From contig NZ_LXEI01000002.1 in assembly GCF_001642835.1 (NCBI RefSeq), positions 248,001-312,000 of the forward strand: a stretch of 64,000 nt of DNA, given 5' to 3'. Of the stretch, positions 53,485 through 61,869 are shown piece after piece. The notes under the pieces are model-generated. The model saw nothing but the letters and a program-made list of their open reading frames with translations, was not told the DNA's origin and searched no databases. The stretch comes from Pseudotamlana agarivorans. Its GTDB lineage: Bacteria; Bacteroidota; Bacteroidia; Flavobacteriales; Flavobacteriaceae. Each line of letters starts with the position of its first letter. Position 1 is the first letter of the stretch. The position numbers and the translations under genes were made by a program.

Positions 53485-55137
53485 TTGCTAACCTCACTTT
53501 CTATAAAAAATTATGCCCTTATCGATGCTATGCAGGTCGATTTTAATTCGGGTTTTTCTATCATTACTGGTGAAACTGGAGCTGGTAAATCTATTCTTTT
53601 AGGAGGATTGTCCCTAATTCTTGGTAAACGCGCCGATTTAAGTAGTTTGAAAGATGCTTCAGAAAAATGTATCATTGAAGCTGTTTTTGATGTGTCTAAA
53701 TACCACTTAAAAGCGCTGTTTGAAGCTGAAGATCTTGATTATGATGCTAATACCATCATCCGTAGAGAAATTTTGCCTTCAGGGAAGTCCAGAGCCTTTG
53801 TGAATGATACACCTGTAAATTTATCTAGCCTTCAAGTACTTGGTGAGCGTCTTATCGATATCCATTCGCAACATCAAACCATGCAACTTACTAGTAACGA
53901 TTTTCAGTTTCAGGTTATCGATGCCTTGGGAGGAAATGAAGACTTACTACATAACTACAAAGTAGAACTTAAAGTTTATAAAAGATTACAAAAAGAACGT
54001 GATGAATTGTTAGTATTTAAAGCAGAGGCTATTAAAGAACACGATTATAATACTTTTTTGTTGAATGAATTGAATGAAGCAAACCTTGTTGACGGTGAGC
54101 TTGAGAGTCTTGAAGAAGAGTATGAAACTTTAAATAATATAGAAGGCGTAAAGGAAAAACTTTCTGAAGCTTATCAGTTACTAGATGATGAACAAATTGG
54201 TGTGATTGCTTCTTTAACAACTTTAAAGAATGTATTACAAAAGTTAGTAGGGTATTCTTCAAAATACAAGACGCTATTTGAAAGAGCCAATAGCAGTTTG
54301 ATTGAATTGGATGATTTATTTGGGGAAGTAAACGGTTTTCAAGAAGATTTAGAAGCCGATCCAAATCGTTTAGAGGTTGTTGATGCTAAATTGAAGTTGC
54401 GACATAGTTTGATGCAAAAACACGTGGCAACAACGGTTCTAGAACTTATAGAGATTAGAGATCGACTAGAAGACAAAGTATCTGTGACCGAAAACCTCGA
54501 TGAGACCCTAAAACAGAAAGAAGAAGAAATAGCTTCTCAACAAGAAGTATTAAACAAAATAGCCAAGAAAATTCACCATAACCGTGTTAAAGTCATCCCA
54601 GATTTAAAAGTTCAATTGGAGGCACTACTAAGCAGTTTAGGTATGCCCAATGCTCAATTTAAAATTGAAGCCCACCTGGACAAGGAATTTTTTATCAATG
54701 GAAAAGACCGGTTAACATTTTTATTCTCTGCAAATAAAGGCGGTAGTTTTAATGAATTGAAAAAAGCAGCATCGGGAGGTGAATTGTCCCGAATTATGCT
54801 GTCTATAAAATCTATACTCGCAAAATATATTCAGTTACCAACCATGATGTTTGATGAAATTGACACAGGAGTTTCTGGTGAAATTTCAAATAAAATGGGT
54901 GATATTATGCTGGAAATGAGTAAAACCATGCAGGTGTTTTCAATAACACATTTACCACAAATTGCTGCTAAAGGTCACGCGCATTTTAAAGTGTTTAAAG
55001 AAGATGTGGATAATAAAACGCAAACAAACTTAATCAGGTTAAATCCTGATGAACGTATTGTAGAAATAGCCCAAATGCTTGGTGGTAAAGAAATGTCATC
55101 ATCGGCTATTGCTCATGCTAAAGAATTACTCAATTAA
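53485..55137 (+). CDS. recN: DNA repair protein RecN
   Basis: An SMC-like ATPase that acts early at double-strand breaks. The start is a TTG at 53485 (MLTSLSIKNYALIDAMQV); there is no ATG in frame before the conserved N-terminus. Walker A GETGAGKSILLGG (near residue 30), two coiled-coil arms (about residues 150-380), the signature ASGGELSRIMLSIKSI and Walker B MMFDEIDTGVSGEI are all present. At 550 residues it is of usual length. It follows DUF4835 by 66 bp. Confidence 0.95.
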   Translation: MLTSLSIKNYALIDAMQVDFNSGFSIITGETGAGKSILLGGLSLILGKRADLSSLKDASEKCIIEAVFDVSKYHLKALFEAEDLDYDANTIIRREILPSGKSRAFVNDTPVNLSSLQVLGERLIDIHSQHQTMQLTSNDFQFQVIDALGGNEDLLHNYKVELKVYKRLQKERDELLVFKAEAIKEHDYNTFLLNELNEANLVDGELESLEEEYETLNNIEGVKEKLSEAYQLLDDEQIGVIASLTTLKNVLQKLVGYSSKYKTLFERANSSLIELDDLFGEVNGFQEDLEADPNRLEVVDAKLKLRHSLMQKHVATTVLELIEIRDRLEDKVSVTENLDETLKQKEEEIASQQEVLNKIAKKIHHNRVKVIPDLKVQLEALLSSLGMPNAQFKIEAHLDKEFFINGKDRLTFLFSANKGGSFNELKKAASGGELSRIMLSIKSILAKYIQLPTMMFDEIDTGVSGEISNKMGDIMLEMSKTMQVFSITHLPQIAAKGHAHFKVFKEDVDNKTQTNLIRLNPDERIVEIAQMLGGKEMSSSAIAHAKELLN

Positions 55138-55141
55138 TTAC

Positions 55142-55149
55142 TATCTTTG
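55142..55149 (+). promoter_or_regulatory. -7 box (TATCTTTG) of fabI
   Basis: Exact TAnnTTTG, 39 bp before the ATG at 55189, starting 5 bp after the recN stop; no -33 TTG at standard spacing. Confidence 0.45.
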
Positions 55150-55188
55150 TCGCCGAATTAATTTATTAAAAAACAAGAAACTAGATAT

Positions 55189-56010
55189 ATGTACAACTTA
55201 TTAAAAGGAAAGAAAGGGATCATTTTTGGAGCATTAGACTCAAATTCAATTGCTTGGAAAACTGCCGAACGCGTTCATGAAGAAGGCGGTGAGTTTGTAT
55301 TAACTAATGCGCCTGTTGCTATGCGAATGGGACAAATTAATGAGTTAGCTGAAAAAACAGGATCTCAAATTATTCCTGCAGATGCCACTTCTCTTGAAGA
55401 TTTACAAAAGCTTGTAGAGCAATCTATGGAGATTTTAGGAGGAAAAATTGACTTCGTACTACACTCTATCGGGATGTCTATTAACGTTAGAAAAGGAAAT
55501 CATTATACCAATCAGAATTATGATTTTACACAAAAAGGAACTGATGTTTCTGCGATGTCTTTTCATAAAGTAATGCAAACCTTATACAAAGCGGATGCTA
55601 TGAACGAATGGGGAAGTATTGTAGCTTTAAGTTATATGGCAGCACAACGTGTATTTCCTGATTATAATGATATGGCTGATAATAAAGCATATCTCGAAAG
55701 TATTGCGCGTAGTTTTGGTTATTTCTTCGGAAAAGATAAAAAAGTAAGAGTAAATACTATTTCACAATCTCCAACACCTACAACTGCTGGTAGTGGTGTA
55801 AAGGGATTTGATGGTTTTATTGCTTATGCCGATAAAATGTCTCCACTAGGTAATGCAACCGCTTTAGATTGTGCTAATTATACGGTTTCTCTGTTTAGTG
55901 ACTTAACAAAACGTGTGACTTTACAAAATCTTTATAACGATGGTGGGTTTAGTAACATGGGTGTAAGTACCGCAGTTATGGAAGCCTTTGTTGAAAACGA
56001 AACAAAGTAA
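55189..56010 (+). CDS. fabI: Enoyl-[acyl-carrier-protein] reductase (NADH) FabI
   Basis: Catalyses the last reduction in fatty-acid elongation. A 273-residue short-chain dehydrogenase with GKKGIIFGALDSNSIAWKTA (nucleotide site), the FabI-type Y-x6-K catalytic pair in DYNDMADNKAYLESIA and SQSPTPTTAGSGVKGF in the substrate loop. It follows recN and is closed by a terminator. The gene order recN-fabI-GT2 fits other Flavobacteriia as far as I recall. Confidence 0.97.
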   Translation: MYNLLKGKKGIIFGALDSNSIAWKTAERVHEEGGEFVLTNAPVAMRMGQINELAEKTGSQIIPADATSLEDLQKLVEQSMEILGGKIDFVLHSIGMSINVRKGNHYTNQNYDFTQKGTDVSAMSFHKVMQTLYKADAMNEWGSIVALSYMAAQRVFPDYNDMADNKAYLESIARSFGYFFGKDKKVRVNTISQSPTPTTAGSGVKGFDGFIAYADKMSPLGNATALDCANYTVSLFSDLTKRVTLQNLYNDGGFSNMGVSTAVMEAFVENETK

Positions 56011-56031
56011 AAACACAATAATATATGAAAG

Positions 56032-56058
56032 AGCCACCTGTTTTTAGGTGGCTTTTTT
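56032..56058 (+). terminator. Terminator of fabI
   Basis: AGCCACCT pairs with AGGTGGCT across a 6-base loop, followed by six T residues. Confidence 0.92.
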
Positions 56059-56106
56059 GGTTTAAAGTTAATCGGTTATTATCATTTGTTTTGATGTTGC
56101 TTTCTT

Positions 56107-56114
56107 TATTTTTG
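56107..56114 (+). promoter_or_regulatory. -7 box (TATTTTTG) of the GT2 gene, near-leaderless
   Basis: TTG at 56086-56088, 18 bp, then TATTTTTG. The ATG at 56119 is only 4 bp further on, so the transcript would start at or near the A of the start codon. Confidence 0.55.
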
Positions 56115-56118
56115 TAAT

Positions 56119-57117
56119 ATGTCTATAGCGTTTTCATTTATAATTCCTGTTTACAACCGGCCTGATGAAATTCAAGAACTTTTAGAGAGTTTCAAATCTC
56201 TAGAAGGTGATTTTTTATATGAAATTGTTATTGTTGAAGACGGTTCTGATATATCATCGGAAGCTATTGTGAAGGCCTTTCAGTCACATCTAAATATCGC
56301 TTATTATTACAAACCCAATTCTGGACCTGGAGATTCTAGGAATTTTGGTATGCGTAAAGCAAAAGGCAATTATTTTATCATTTTAGATTCCGACTGTATT
56401 TTACCAACAAGCTATTTAAAAGCCGTTGATAATAGTTTAACTCACGATTTTGTTGATTGTTTTGGTGGCCCAGATACGGCTCATGAATCGTTTTCAAATC
56501 TTCAAAAGGCGATTAATTTTTCAATGACCTCTTTTATCACCACAGGAGGTATACGGGGTAAAAAGGGGAGTGTAGATAAGTTTCAGCCAAGAAGTTTTAA
56601 TATGGGATTGTCCAAGCAAGCTTTTGAAGCCTCCCATGGCTTTGGTAAAATTCATCCTGGAGAAGACCCTGATTTGTCTATTAGATTATGGAAACTAGGA
56701 TTTAAAACCAAATTGATTCCTGAGGCTTTCGTGTATCATAAACGCCGAATCTCATGGGAGAAATTTTATACACAAGTTCATAAATTCGGATTGGTACGTC
56801 CTATTTTAAATTTATGGCACCCAGAGTCTAAAAAGATAACCTATTGGTTTCCTGCACTGTTTAGTGCAGGTTTGCTATGCGCCATAGGGCTTAGTTTTTT
56901 CAAAATAAAAATCTTCTTAATAGCCTATTTATTGTATTTTGTAGTAGCTTTTATATTAGCTTTAGTGAGCTCTAAAAGCCTAGGTGTCGCTATATTAGTT
57001 ATTCCAGCCATTATGATTCAGTTTTTCGGATATGGATATGGTTTTTTAAGATCAACATGGGCGGTTTCTGTATTAGGTAAAAAACCTGAAATTCAATTCC
57101 CAAAACTATTTTTTTAA
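56119..57117 (+). CDS. Membrane-anchored glycosyltransferase family 2 protein
   Basis: A 332-residue enzyme with an N-terminal GT-A domain (FSFIIPVYNRPDEIQELLES, IVIVEDGSD, GPGDSRNFGMRKAKG, YFIILDSDCILPTSYL with the DxD-type motif, then GGPDTAH and GEDPDLSIRLWKLG) and C-terminal membrane segments (about residues 250-305). It is likely to face the cytoplasm at the inner membrane and add a sugar to a lipid carrier or polymer. The gene has its own promoter, is 4 bp upstream of the YbbR gene, and belongs with ybbR-coaE. The sugar is unknown. Confidence 0.9.
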   Translation: MSIAFSFIIPVYNRPDEIQELLESFKSLEGDFLYEIVIVEDGSDISSEAIVKAFQSHLNIAYYYKPNSGPGDSRNFGMRKAKGNYFIILDSDCILPTSYLKAVDNSLTHDFVDCFGGPDTAHESFSNLQKAINFSMTSFITTGGIRGKKGSVDKFQPRSFNMGLSKQAFEASHGFGKIHPGEDPDLSIRLWKLGFKTKLIPEAFVYHKRRISWEKFYTQVHKFGLVRPILNLWHPESKKITYWFPALFSAGLLCAIGLSFFKIKIFLIAYLLYFVVAFILALVSSKSLGVAILVIPAIMIQFFGYGYGFLRSTWAVSVLGKKPEIQFPKLFF

Positions 57118-57121
57118 TCGT

Positions 57122-58081
57122 ATGCTTAATACCTTAAAGTCTAAATTATTAAGTTCAATAAAAAATAAAAGAATCAATGTGTTTCTTTTATTTCTATTGT
57201 TTGCTTTCGTCATCTTAATTATTTCTAAATTATCTAAATCCTATACAGACACCATTCCTTTTAAGGTTGAAAAAGTAAAAATCCCGCAAGAGTATGTGAT
57301 TTTAGATGATTCTGTAACTATGAACATCACTTTAAAAACACATGGTTTTAGATGGTTGAAGTATTATTTTACACAGCCTAAAGTGACAGTAGATTTTAGT
57401 AAAGACGTTCAGAAAAATGACCAAGCCTTTGTATATAATAAAACCAAAGCCTATTTAAATAATACACAGTTTGATAAGGAAGTTCAAATATTAAATATTT
57501 CACCAGATAAAATAGCCTTTCGTTATGGCGTAAATTTGGTCAAAAAAGTTCCTGTTAAAATTAAAGCTGAAGTGAATTATGCGCTTGGTTTTAATACTTC
57601 TGATGAGATTCGAGTTGAGCCCGACTCCGTAGTTGTTGTGGGGCCGGACGTTTTGGTTTCTAAAATCAAATACCTAGAAACAGAAGCGAAGCAAATTAAT
57701 GAGGTTCGAACTCATTTAAACCAACCATTGAAGCTTAAATTCCCAGAAAACACATCAGAAGTGCAATATTCTGTTTCTCAAGTGAACCTAAAAGCTAACG
57801 TTGAGAAATTTACAGAAGGCACCTTGAAAATTCCGGTAAAAGTCATCAATACACCTAAAAATAGTGTTGTGAATTACTTTCCAAAGGCGGTTAGTGTTTC
57901 CTATTTTGTAAGCTTAAATGATTTTGAACGAATTACAAAGAAAGACTTTGAAGTGGTATGTGATTTTGAGAAAATGCATGATGATCAAAATTTCTTAATG
58001 CCCGAATTGGTTAAGGCCCCAGAACTAGCGAAACATTCAAAAATTAGTCAGCAACGTATCGAATTTATTATTACAAAATGA
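57122..58081 (+). CDS. YbbR-like domain protein
   Basis: A 319-residue protein with one N-terminal membrane segment (INVFLLFLLFAFVILIISKL) and an extracytoplasmic region of YbbR-type beta domains (VEKVKIPQEYVILDD, VKIKAEVNYALGFNT, VVVVGPDVLVSKIK). In Firmicutes the YbbR protein CdaR regulates the c-di-AMP cyclase CdaA; no cdaA is in this window, so regulation of a cyclase is only an analogy. The gene overlaps coaE by 4 bp. Confidence 0.87.
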   Translation: MLNTLKSKLLSSIKNKRINVFLLFLLFAFVILIISKLSKSYTDTIPFKVEKVKIPQEYVILDDSVTMNITLKTHGFRWLKYYFTQPKVTVDFSKDVQKNDQAFVYNKTKAYLNNTQFDKEVQILNISPDKIAFRYGVNLVKKVPVKIKAEVNYALGFNTSDEIRVEPDSVVVVGPDVLVSKIKYLETEAKQINEVRTHLNQPLKLKFPENTSEVQYSVSQVNLKANVEKFTEGTLKIPVKVINTPKNSVVNYFPKAVSVSYFVSLNDFERITKKDFEVVCDFEKMHDDQNFLMPELVKAPELAKHSKISQQRIEFIITK

Positions 58082-58668
58082 AAATAGTCGGACTTACAGG
58101 CGGTATAGGCAGTGGGAAAACCACAGTTGCAAAAATGTTTCAAGAACTCGGTGTGCCAATTTACATTGCTGATGATGAAGCTAAGAAGCTCATGAATGAA
58201 TCAAGTGTATTGAAACAAGAACTAACGCAATTATTTGGAGAAAATGCGTATCTTAATGATGGTTTAAATAGGCCTTATATAGCTAATATTATTTTTAATG
58301 ATAAAACCTATCTCCAAAAAATGAATGCGATTGTGCACCCTAGGGTTGCCGAGCATTTCAAGAAGTGGGTTTTAGAACAAAAATCACCTTATGTTATAAA
58401 AGAAGTGGCCATTTTATTTGAAAACGGAGGCCATAAGGCTTGCGATCTCGTAATAAGTGTCACAGCACCTAAAAATATTAAAATCGAACGCTTGTTAGAG
58501 AGAGATGATACAACGGTTGAAAAGATTGAAAATATCATGAAAAATCAATGGTCTGATGAAGAAAAAACAAAGCTTTCAGATTTTGTAGTTTTTAACACTG
58601 TTTTAGAGGAAACTTATACTCAAGTCTTAAAAATACATGAGGAAATTTTAAGAAATCTTAAATTTTAA
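58078..58668 (+). CDS. coaE: Dephospho-CoA kinase
   Basis: Phosphorylates the 3'-hydroxyl of dephospho-CoA, the last step of CoA synthesis. The 196-residue P-loop kinase has GLTGGIGSGKTTVAKMF, VPIYIADDEAKKLM, IVHPRVAEHF and IERLLERDDTT. It starts within the last codons of the YbbR gene (4-bp overlap) and is followed 62 bp later by the histidine-kinase gene. Confidence 0.96.
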   Translation: MKIVGLTGGIGSGKTTVAKMFQELGVPIYIADDEAKKLMNESSVLKQELTQLFGENAYLNDGLNRPYIANIIFNDKTYLQKMNAIVHPRVAEHFKKWVLEQKSPYVIKEVAILFENGGHKACDLVISVTAPKNIKIERLLERDDTTVEKIENIMKNQWSDEEKTKLSDFVVFNTVLEETYTQVLKIHEEILRNLKF

Positions 58669-58721
58669 CATTTTTGTTAATGTAAGGTTAAATGATAAGA
58701 TTTTTAATGTTAAAATGTTAA
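58665..58721. repeat. Inverted repeat over the histidine-kinase promoter
   Basis: TTAACATTTT (58665-58674) is exactly complementary to AAAATGTTAA (58712-58721), whose last bases overlap the TAATTTTG -7 box. Extra TTAATGT words lie between. This could be an operator, perhaps for autoregulation by the adjacent response regulator; inference only. Confidence 0.4.
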
Positions 58722-58726
58722 TTTTG
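58719..58726 (+). promoter_or_regulatory. -7 box (TAATTTTG) of the kinase/regulator operon
   Basis: Exact TAnnTTTG ending 4 bp before the ATG at 58731; a transcript would be leaderless or nearly so. Confidence 0.45.
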
Positions 58727-58730
58727 ATCG

Positions 58731-60299
58731 ATGAGTAAAAGGATATTTATCTTATTAATTATACTGATGAGCTTGTCGCTAATCGGTATTATTGCTATTC
58801 AGGCTTATTATATTAATGATTCTGTAAATAATGAAAGAAATCGGTTCAAGTCTAATGTCGTTACCGTTTTAAACAACGTTTCTAATACGATTGAAGAGAA
58901 TGAATTCGAAAAATATTTTACAGAGTATTTAAGTTTAGATAAAGAAAAAAAAGCTGACGAGGATGCTGTCTCTCAACTGTTAATTTACAGGAAAAACAAC
59001 AGCACGAAAGAAACACTTATTTATAAAAGTAACGTTTTACAAGAGGATTATAAATTGTCCTCATCGCTCTTTGATATTGGTTTAGATAGCCTAGATATAA
59101 CAAACATCATAGGGAATTCAACTACCGAAATTTATAGTAATTTGGAGTCGGCAGATAAAGATCTTAAAAGTCCGATTTCTAAAATTATTAGAAGTGGTAC
59201 CATCGATGAAGCCCAAAAACTGAGTTTTGAGAAAAACTTCAAAGAGGTTTTAAAAAGAAAACCGGTTCATAAAAGGGTTTCTGAAGAGGAAATCAAAACT
59301 TTATTAGCCGAAAAATTGGCTAAATATGGTATTGGTATTGATTTTGAATTTGCCATTTACGGTAATGATTTAGCAACCAAAGTACATAGTGATAATTTCG
59401 ATTATCATAAAGATTCTACTTTCGGAGTGCCTATTTTTTATGATGAAAATAACCGTAGTCTTTATAGGTTATTAGTTAATTTTCCAGATAAAAGAAAGTT
59501 TATCTTATCTGGCGTTATAGGGATGATTGCACTCTCCATAATGTTTACACTAATTATTATTTTGGCTTCTGGTTTGGCATTGTATCAACTGGTGAAACAA
59601 CGTAAAATTTCAGAAATTAAAACCGATTTTATTAATAACATGACGCATGAGTTTAAAACACCAATTGCTACTATTAACTTGGCATTGGATGCGATTAGAA
59701 ACCCGAAAGTGATTGCCGATCAAGAAAAAGTTGTTCGTTATTTATCGATGATCAAGGAGGAGAATAAAAGAATGCATGCTCAGGTAGAAAATGTTTTAAG
59801 GATATCTAAATTAGAAAAGAACGAACTTAACATTAATAAGGATAGAGTAAACCTACACGAATTAATCGAAGATGCTATTACTCATGTTGAGTTAATTGTG
59901 GAGGATAGACAAGGCTATATAAAAACGTTTTTAAATGCGGAAAAGACATCGGTTTTAGCCAATGAAACGCATTTTACAAATGTGATAGTTAATATGCTGG
60001 ATAATGCTATTAAGTATTCCCCTGAAGCCCCAAGAATAGAAGTGTATACGGAAAATGTAGGCACTAATGTTTTATTAAAAGTAAAAGATCACGGGAGCGG
60101 AATGAGTAAAACGGCCGCTAAAAAAGTGTTTGAAAAATTTTATAGAGAACACACCGGAAATATTCATAACGTTAAAGGTCACGGTTTAGGTTTGGCCTAT
60201 GTTAAAAGAATAGTAGAAGACCATCAAGGTCATGTATCAGTAGAAAGTGAAAAAGACAAAGGAAGCACATTTACAATAAAGCTACCGCTAATATCATAA
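58731..60299 (+). CDS. Two-component sensor histidine kinase (RprX-like)
   Basis: A 522-residue membrane sensor. It has membrane segments near residues 5-25 and 258-285, with a ~230-residue periplasmic sensing region between. The cytoplasmic part has the phosphoacceptor H box NNMTHEFKTPIATINLAL, N box VNMLDNAIKYSPEAP, G1 VKDHGSGMS, F box VFEKFYREH and G2 GHGLGLAYVKRI, so all kinase motifs are intact. The response-regulator gene begins 4 bp later. The pair resembles RprX/RprY of Bacteroides, an envelope/antibiotic-stress system; the signal is not known. Confidence 0.93.
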   Translation: MSKRIFILLIILMSLSLIGIIAIQAYYINDSVNNERNRFKSNVVTVLNNVSNTIEENEFEKYFTEYLSLDKEKKADEDAVSQLLIYRKNNSTKETLIYKSNVLQEDYKLSSSLFDIGLDSLDITNIIGNSTTEIYSNLESADKDLKSPISKIIRSGTIDEAQKLSFEKNFKEVLKRKPVHKRVSEEEIKTLLAEKLAKYGIGIDFEFAIYGNDLATKVHSDNFDYHKDSTFGVPIFYDENNRSLYRLLVNFPDKRKFILSGVIGMIALSIMFTLIIILASGLALYQLVKQRKISEIKTDFINNMTHEFKTPIATINLALDAIRNPKVIADQEKVVRYLSMIKEENKRMHAQVENVLRISKLEKNELNINKDRVNLHELIEDAITHVELIVEDRQGYIKTFLNAEKTSVLANETHFTNVIVNMLDNAIKYSPEAPRIEVYTENVGTNVLLKVKDHGSGMSKTAAKKVFEKFYREHTGNIHNVKGHGLGLAYVKRIVEDHQGHVSVESEKDKGSTFTIKLPLIS

Positions 60300-60303
60300 T
60301 ATC

Positions 60304-61008
60304 ATGGAAGAGCAAAAAAAGAGAATATTATTAGTAGAAGACGATCCTAATTTTGGAACGGTTCTTAAGGATTATTTAATGATGAATGAATATGAAGTCA
60401 CACATGCCAAAAATGGTATGGAAGGTTTTGAAAAATTCAAAAAAGATGATTTTGACTTGTGTATTCTAGATGTTATGATGCCTTATAAAGATGGCTTCAC
60501 ATTAGCTAAAGAGATAAGAGAGAAAAACACAGATGTTCCAATTATTTTCTTAACCGCTAAAACAATGAAAGAAGATGTTTTAAAAGGTTATAAAGTTGGG
60601 GCAGACGATTACTTAAATAAGCCGTTTGATAGTGAAGTGCTTTTAATGAAAATTAAGGCCATTATTCAACGTAAGGCTACAGAAACTATTTCCGATAGCA
60701 AGCAATTTGAGTTTAAAATTGGTGAATTCGATTTAAATTCAAAATTACGATTCTTAAAGTTTAAAGGAGGAGAGCCTGTTAAATTATCACCTAAAGAAAA
60801 TGAGTTATTACGCTTATTAGCCCTTCACGAAAATGATTTAATGCCTCGTGAATTAGCACTTACAAAAATTTGGCGTGACGATAATTATTTTACTTCGCGT
60901 AGTATGGACGTTTATATTGCCAAGTTACGTAAATACTTAAAGCTTGATGAAAAAGTAGAAATACTAAACATCCACGGAGAAGGTTTTAGGTTGGTTGTAA
61001 ATAATTAA
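60304..61008 (+). CDS. Response regulator, OmpR family (RprY-like)
   Basis: A 234-residue transcription factor. The receiver domain has the acidic pair in LLVEDDPNFG, the phosphorylation site in LCILDVMMPYKDG (Asp near residue 56), the Thr in FLTAKT and the Lys in LNKPFD. The C-terminal winged helix (KLSPKENELLRLLALHEND, YFTSRSMDVYIAKLRKYL) is OmpR/PhoB type. It follows the kinase gene by 4 bp and is closed by a terminator. The repeats at 58665-58721 could be its sites. Confidence 0.95.
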   Translation: MEEQKKRILLVEDDPNFGTVLKDYLMMNEYEVTHAKNGMEGFEKFKKDDFDLCILDVMMPYKDGFTLAKEIREKNTDVPIIFLTAKTMKEDVLKGYKVGADDYLNKPFDSEVLLMKIKAIIQRKATETISDSKQFEFKIGEFDLNSKLRFLKFKGGEPVKLSPKENELLRLLALHENDLMPRELALTKIWRDDNYFTSRSMDVYIAKLRKYLKLDEKVEILNIHGEGFRLVVNN

Positions 61009-61030
61009 AATCTAACCATGATAATAAATA

Positions 61031-61058
61031 AAAATCCAGCCATACGCTGGATTTTTTT
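61031..61058 (+). terminator. Terminator of the kinase/regulator operon
   Basis: AAAATCCAGC pairs with GCTGGATTTT around CATAC, with further T residues following. Confidence 0.92.
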
Positions 61059-61195
61059 TGTAGAATTCCATAACATAGGTAGGTTTTATTTTCTGTATTT
61101 GACCAAGAGAGACCAGAAATTTAAGAGGACAGATAGGTGATTAAGGGCATACAAGATAATAGCATGTTTTATGTTTTCAAGAAGTTTGTTGTTTC

Positions 61196-61609
61196 CTAAC
61201 CTGGAGTTCTGTCAAACCTAATTATTTCACCGTCATTAACATTTTTAAGGACCAGTTCATCATCAGAGATTTCCTCGATATTTATTTCAGTAACATCAGC
61301 TCCAAAAGTAATGGTGATTTTTATATTGTTTGATAAGGTATATTCAGCAATAATGGCTCCAAGCGATTCACAGGTCCCAGAAAAATCATCATAAATATCA
61401 ACAATAGCATCCCCATTATCCATAAATTCCACGTAGCCGTTTTTCTCGCAATCGGTAAAACTACCTGGGCTTTTAGATTCTTGATACCATTTTCCTGTGG
61501 TTAATAACTCCCTGGTTGTTTTTTCCGAAGAATCACCATTATCGTCGTTGCTACAGCTTGGTGCAAATATTATTAAGCACGCAAAGCAAATTGTTTTTAG
61601 AATTTTCAT
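61196..61609 (-). CDS. Lipocalin-like lipoprotein
   Basis: A 137-residue predicted lipoprotein. The signal MKILKTICFACLIIFAPSC ends in a lipobox-type Cys (residue 19), then an acidic SNDDNGDSSE tether, which in Bacteroidetes can mark surface export of lipoproteins. The body fits a small lipocalin-like beta barrel starting at LTTGKWYQES, with two Cys (TDCEKNG, GTCESLG) likely bridged, and ends IRFDRTPG. Its ligand is unknown. It sits downstream of the small ORF and the HTCS gene on the same strand. Confidence 0.8.
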   Translation of the reverse strand: MKILKTICFACLIIFAPSCSNDDNGDSSEKTTRELLTTGKWYQESKSPGSFTDCEKNGYVEFMDNGDAIVDIYDDFSGTCESLGAIIAEYTLSNNIKITITFGADVTEINIEEISDDELVLKNVNDGEIIRFDRTPG

Positions 61610-61622
61610 AATGTTGCATGGT

Positions 61623-61760
61623 TTAGGTTTTTATAAATTGTACTGTTTTTATTACTTTATTGTCTAATAGGATTTTAAGTTCATATTTTCCTTTTTTAAG
61701 ATGGTCGATACTCATAAATACCGTAGTCTCTTTATCAGTATTATCAGTATTATTGTTCAT
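61623..61760 (-). CDS. Possible 45-residue small protein
   Basis: An ATG at 61760 opens a 45-codon frame ending at 61623. The N-terminus is Asn/Asp/Thr-rich (MNNNTDNTDKETT), then VFMSIDHLKKGKYELKILLD and NKVIKTVQFIKT. The second half resembles the final strands of T9SS type A sorting domains (LxKGxYxLKI...K), but there is no signal peptide. It lies between the HTCS gene and the lipoprotein gene, same strand. It may be a real small protein, or the remnant of a secreted protein's tail. No family assignment is made. Confidence 0.45.
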   Translation of the reverse strand: MNNNTDNTDKETTVFMSIDHLKKGKYELKILLDNKVIKTVQFIKT

Positions 61761-61869
61761 GACCACGCTTATATATTGCCTAGGATAAAATTATAAGGAT
61801 AAAGCGTGATAGGATACTTAATATGTTTCAAAGTATAGAAGGTATGTTCCAAAGAAGTGTTTTCTGAGT

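Noticed and set aside
61764-61808. CACGCTT/AAGCGTG inverted repeat upstream of the small ORF
   Set aside because: A 7-bp stem with a 31-base loop is expected by chance in this base composition.
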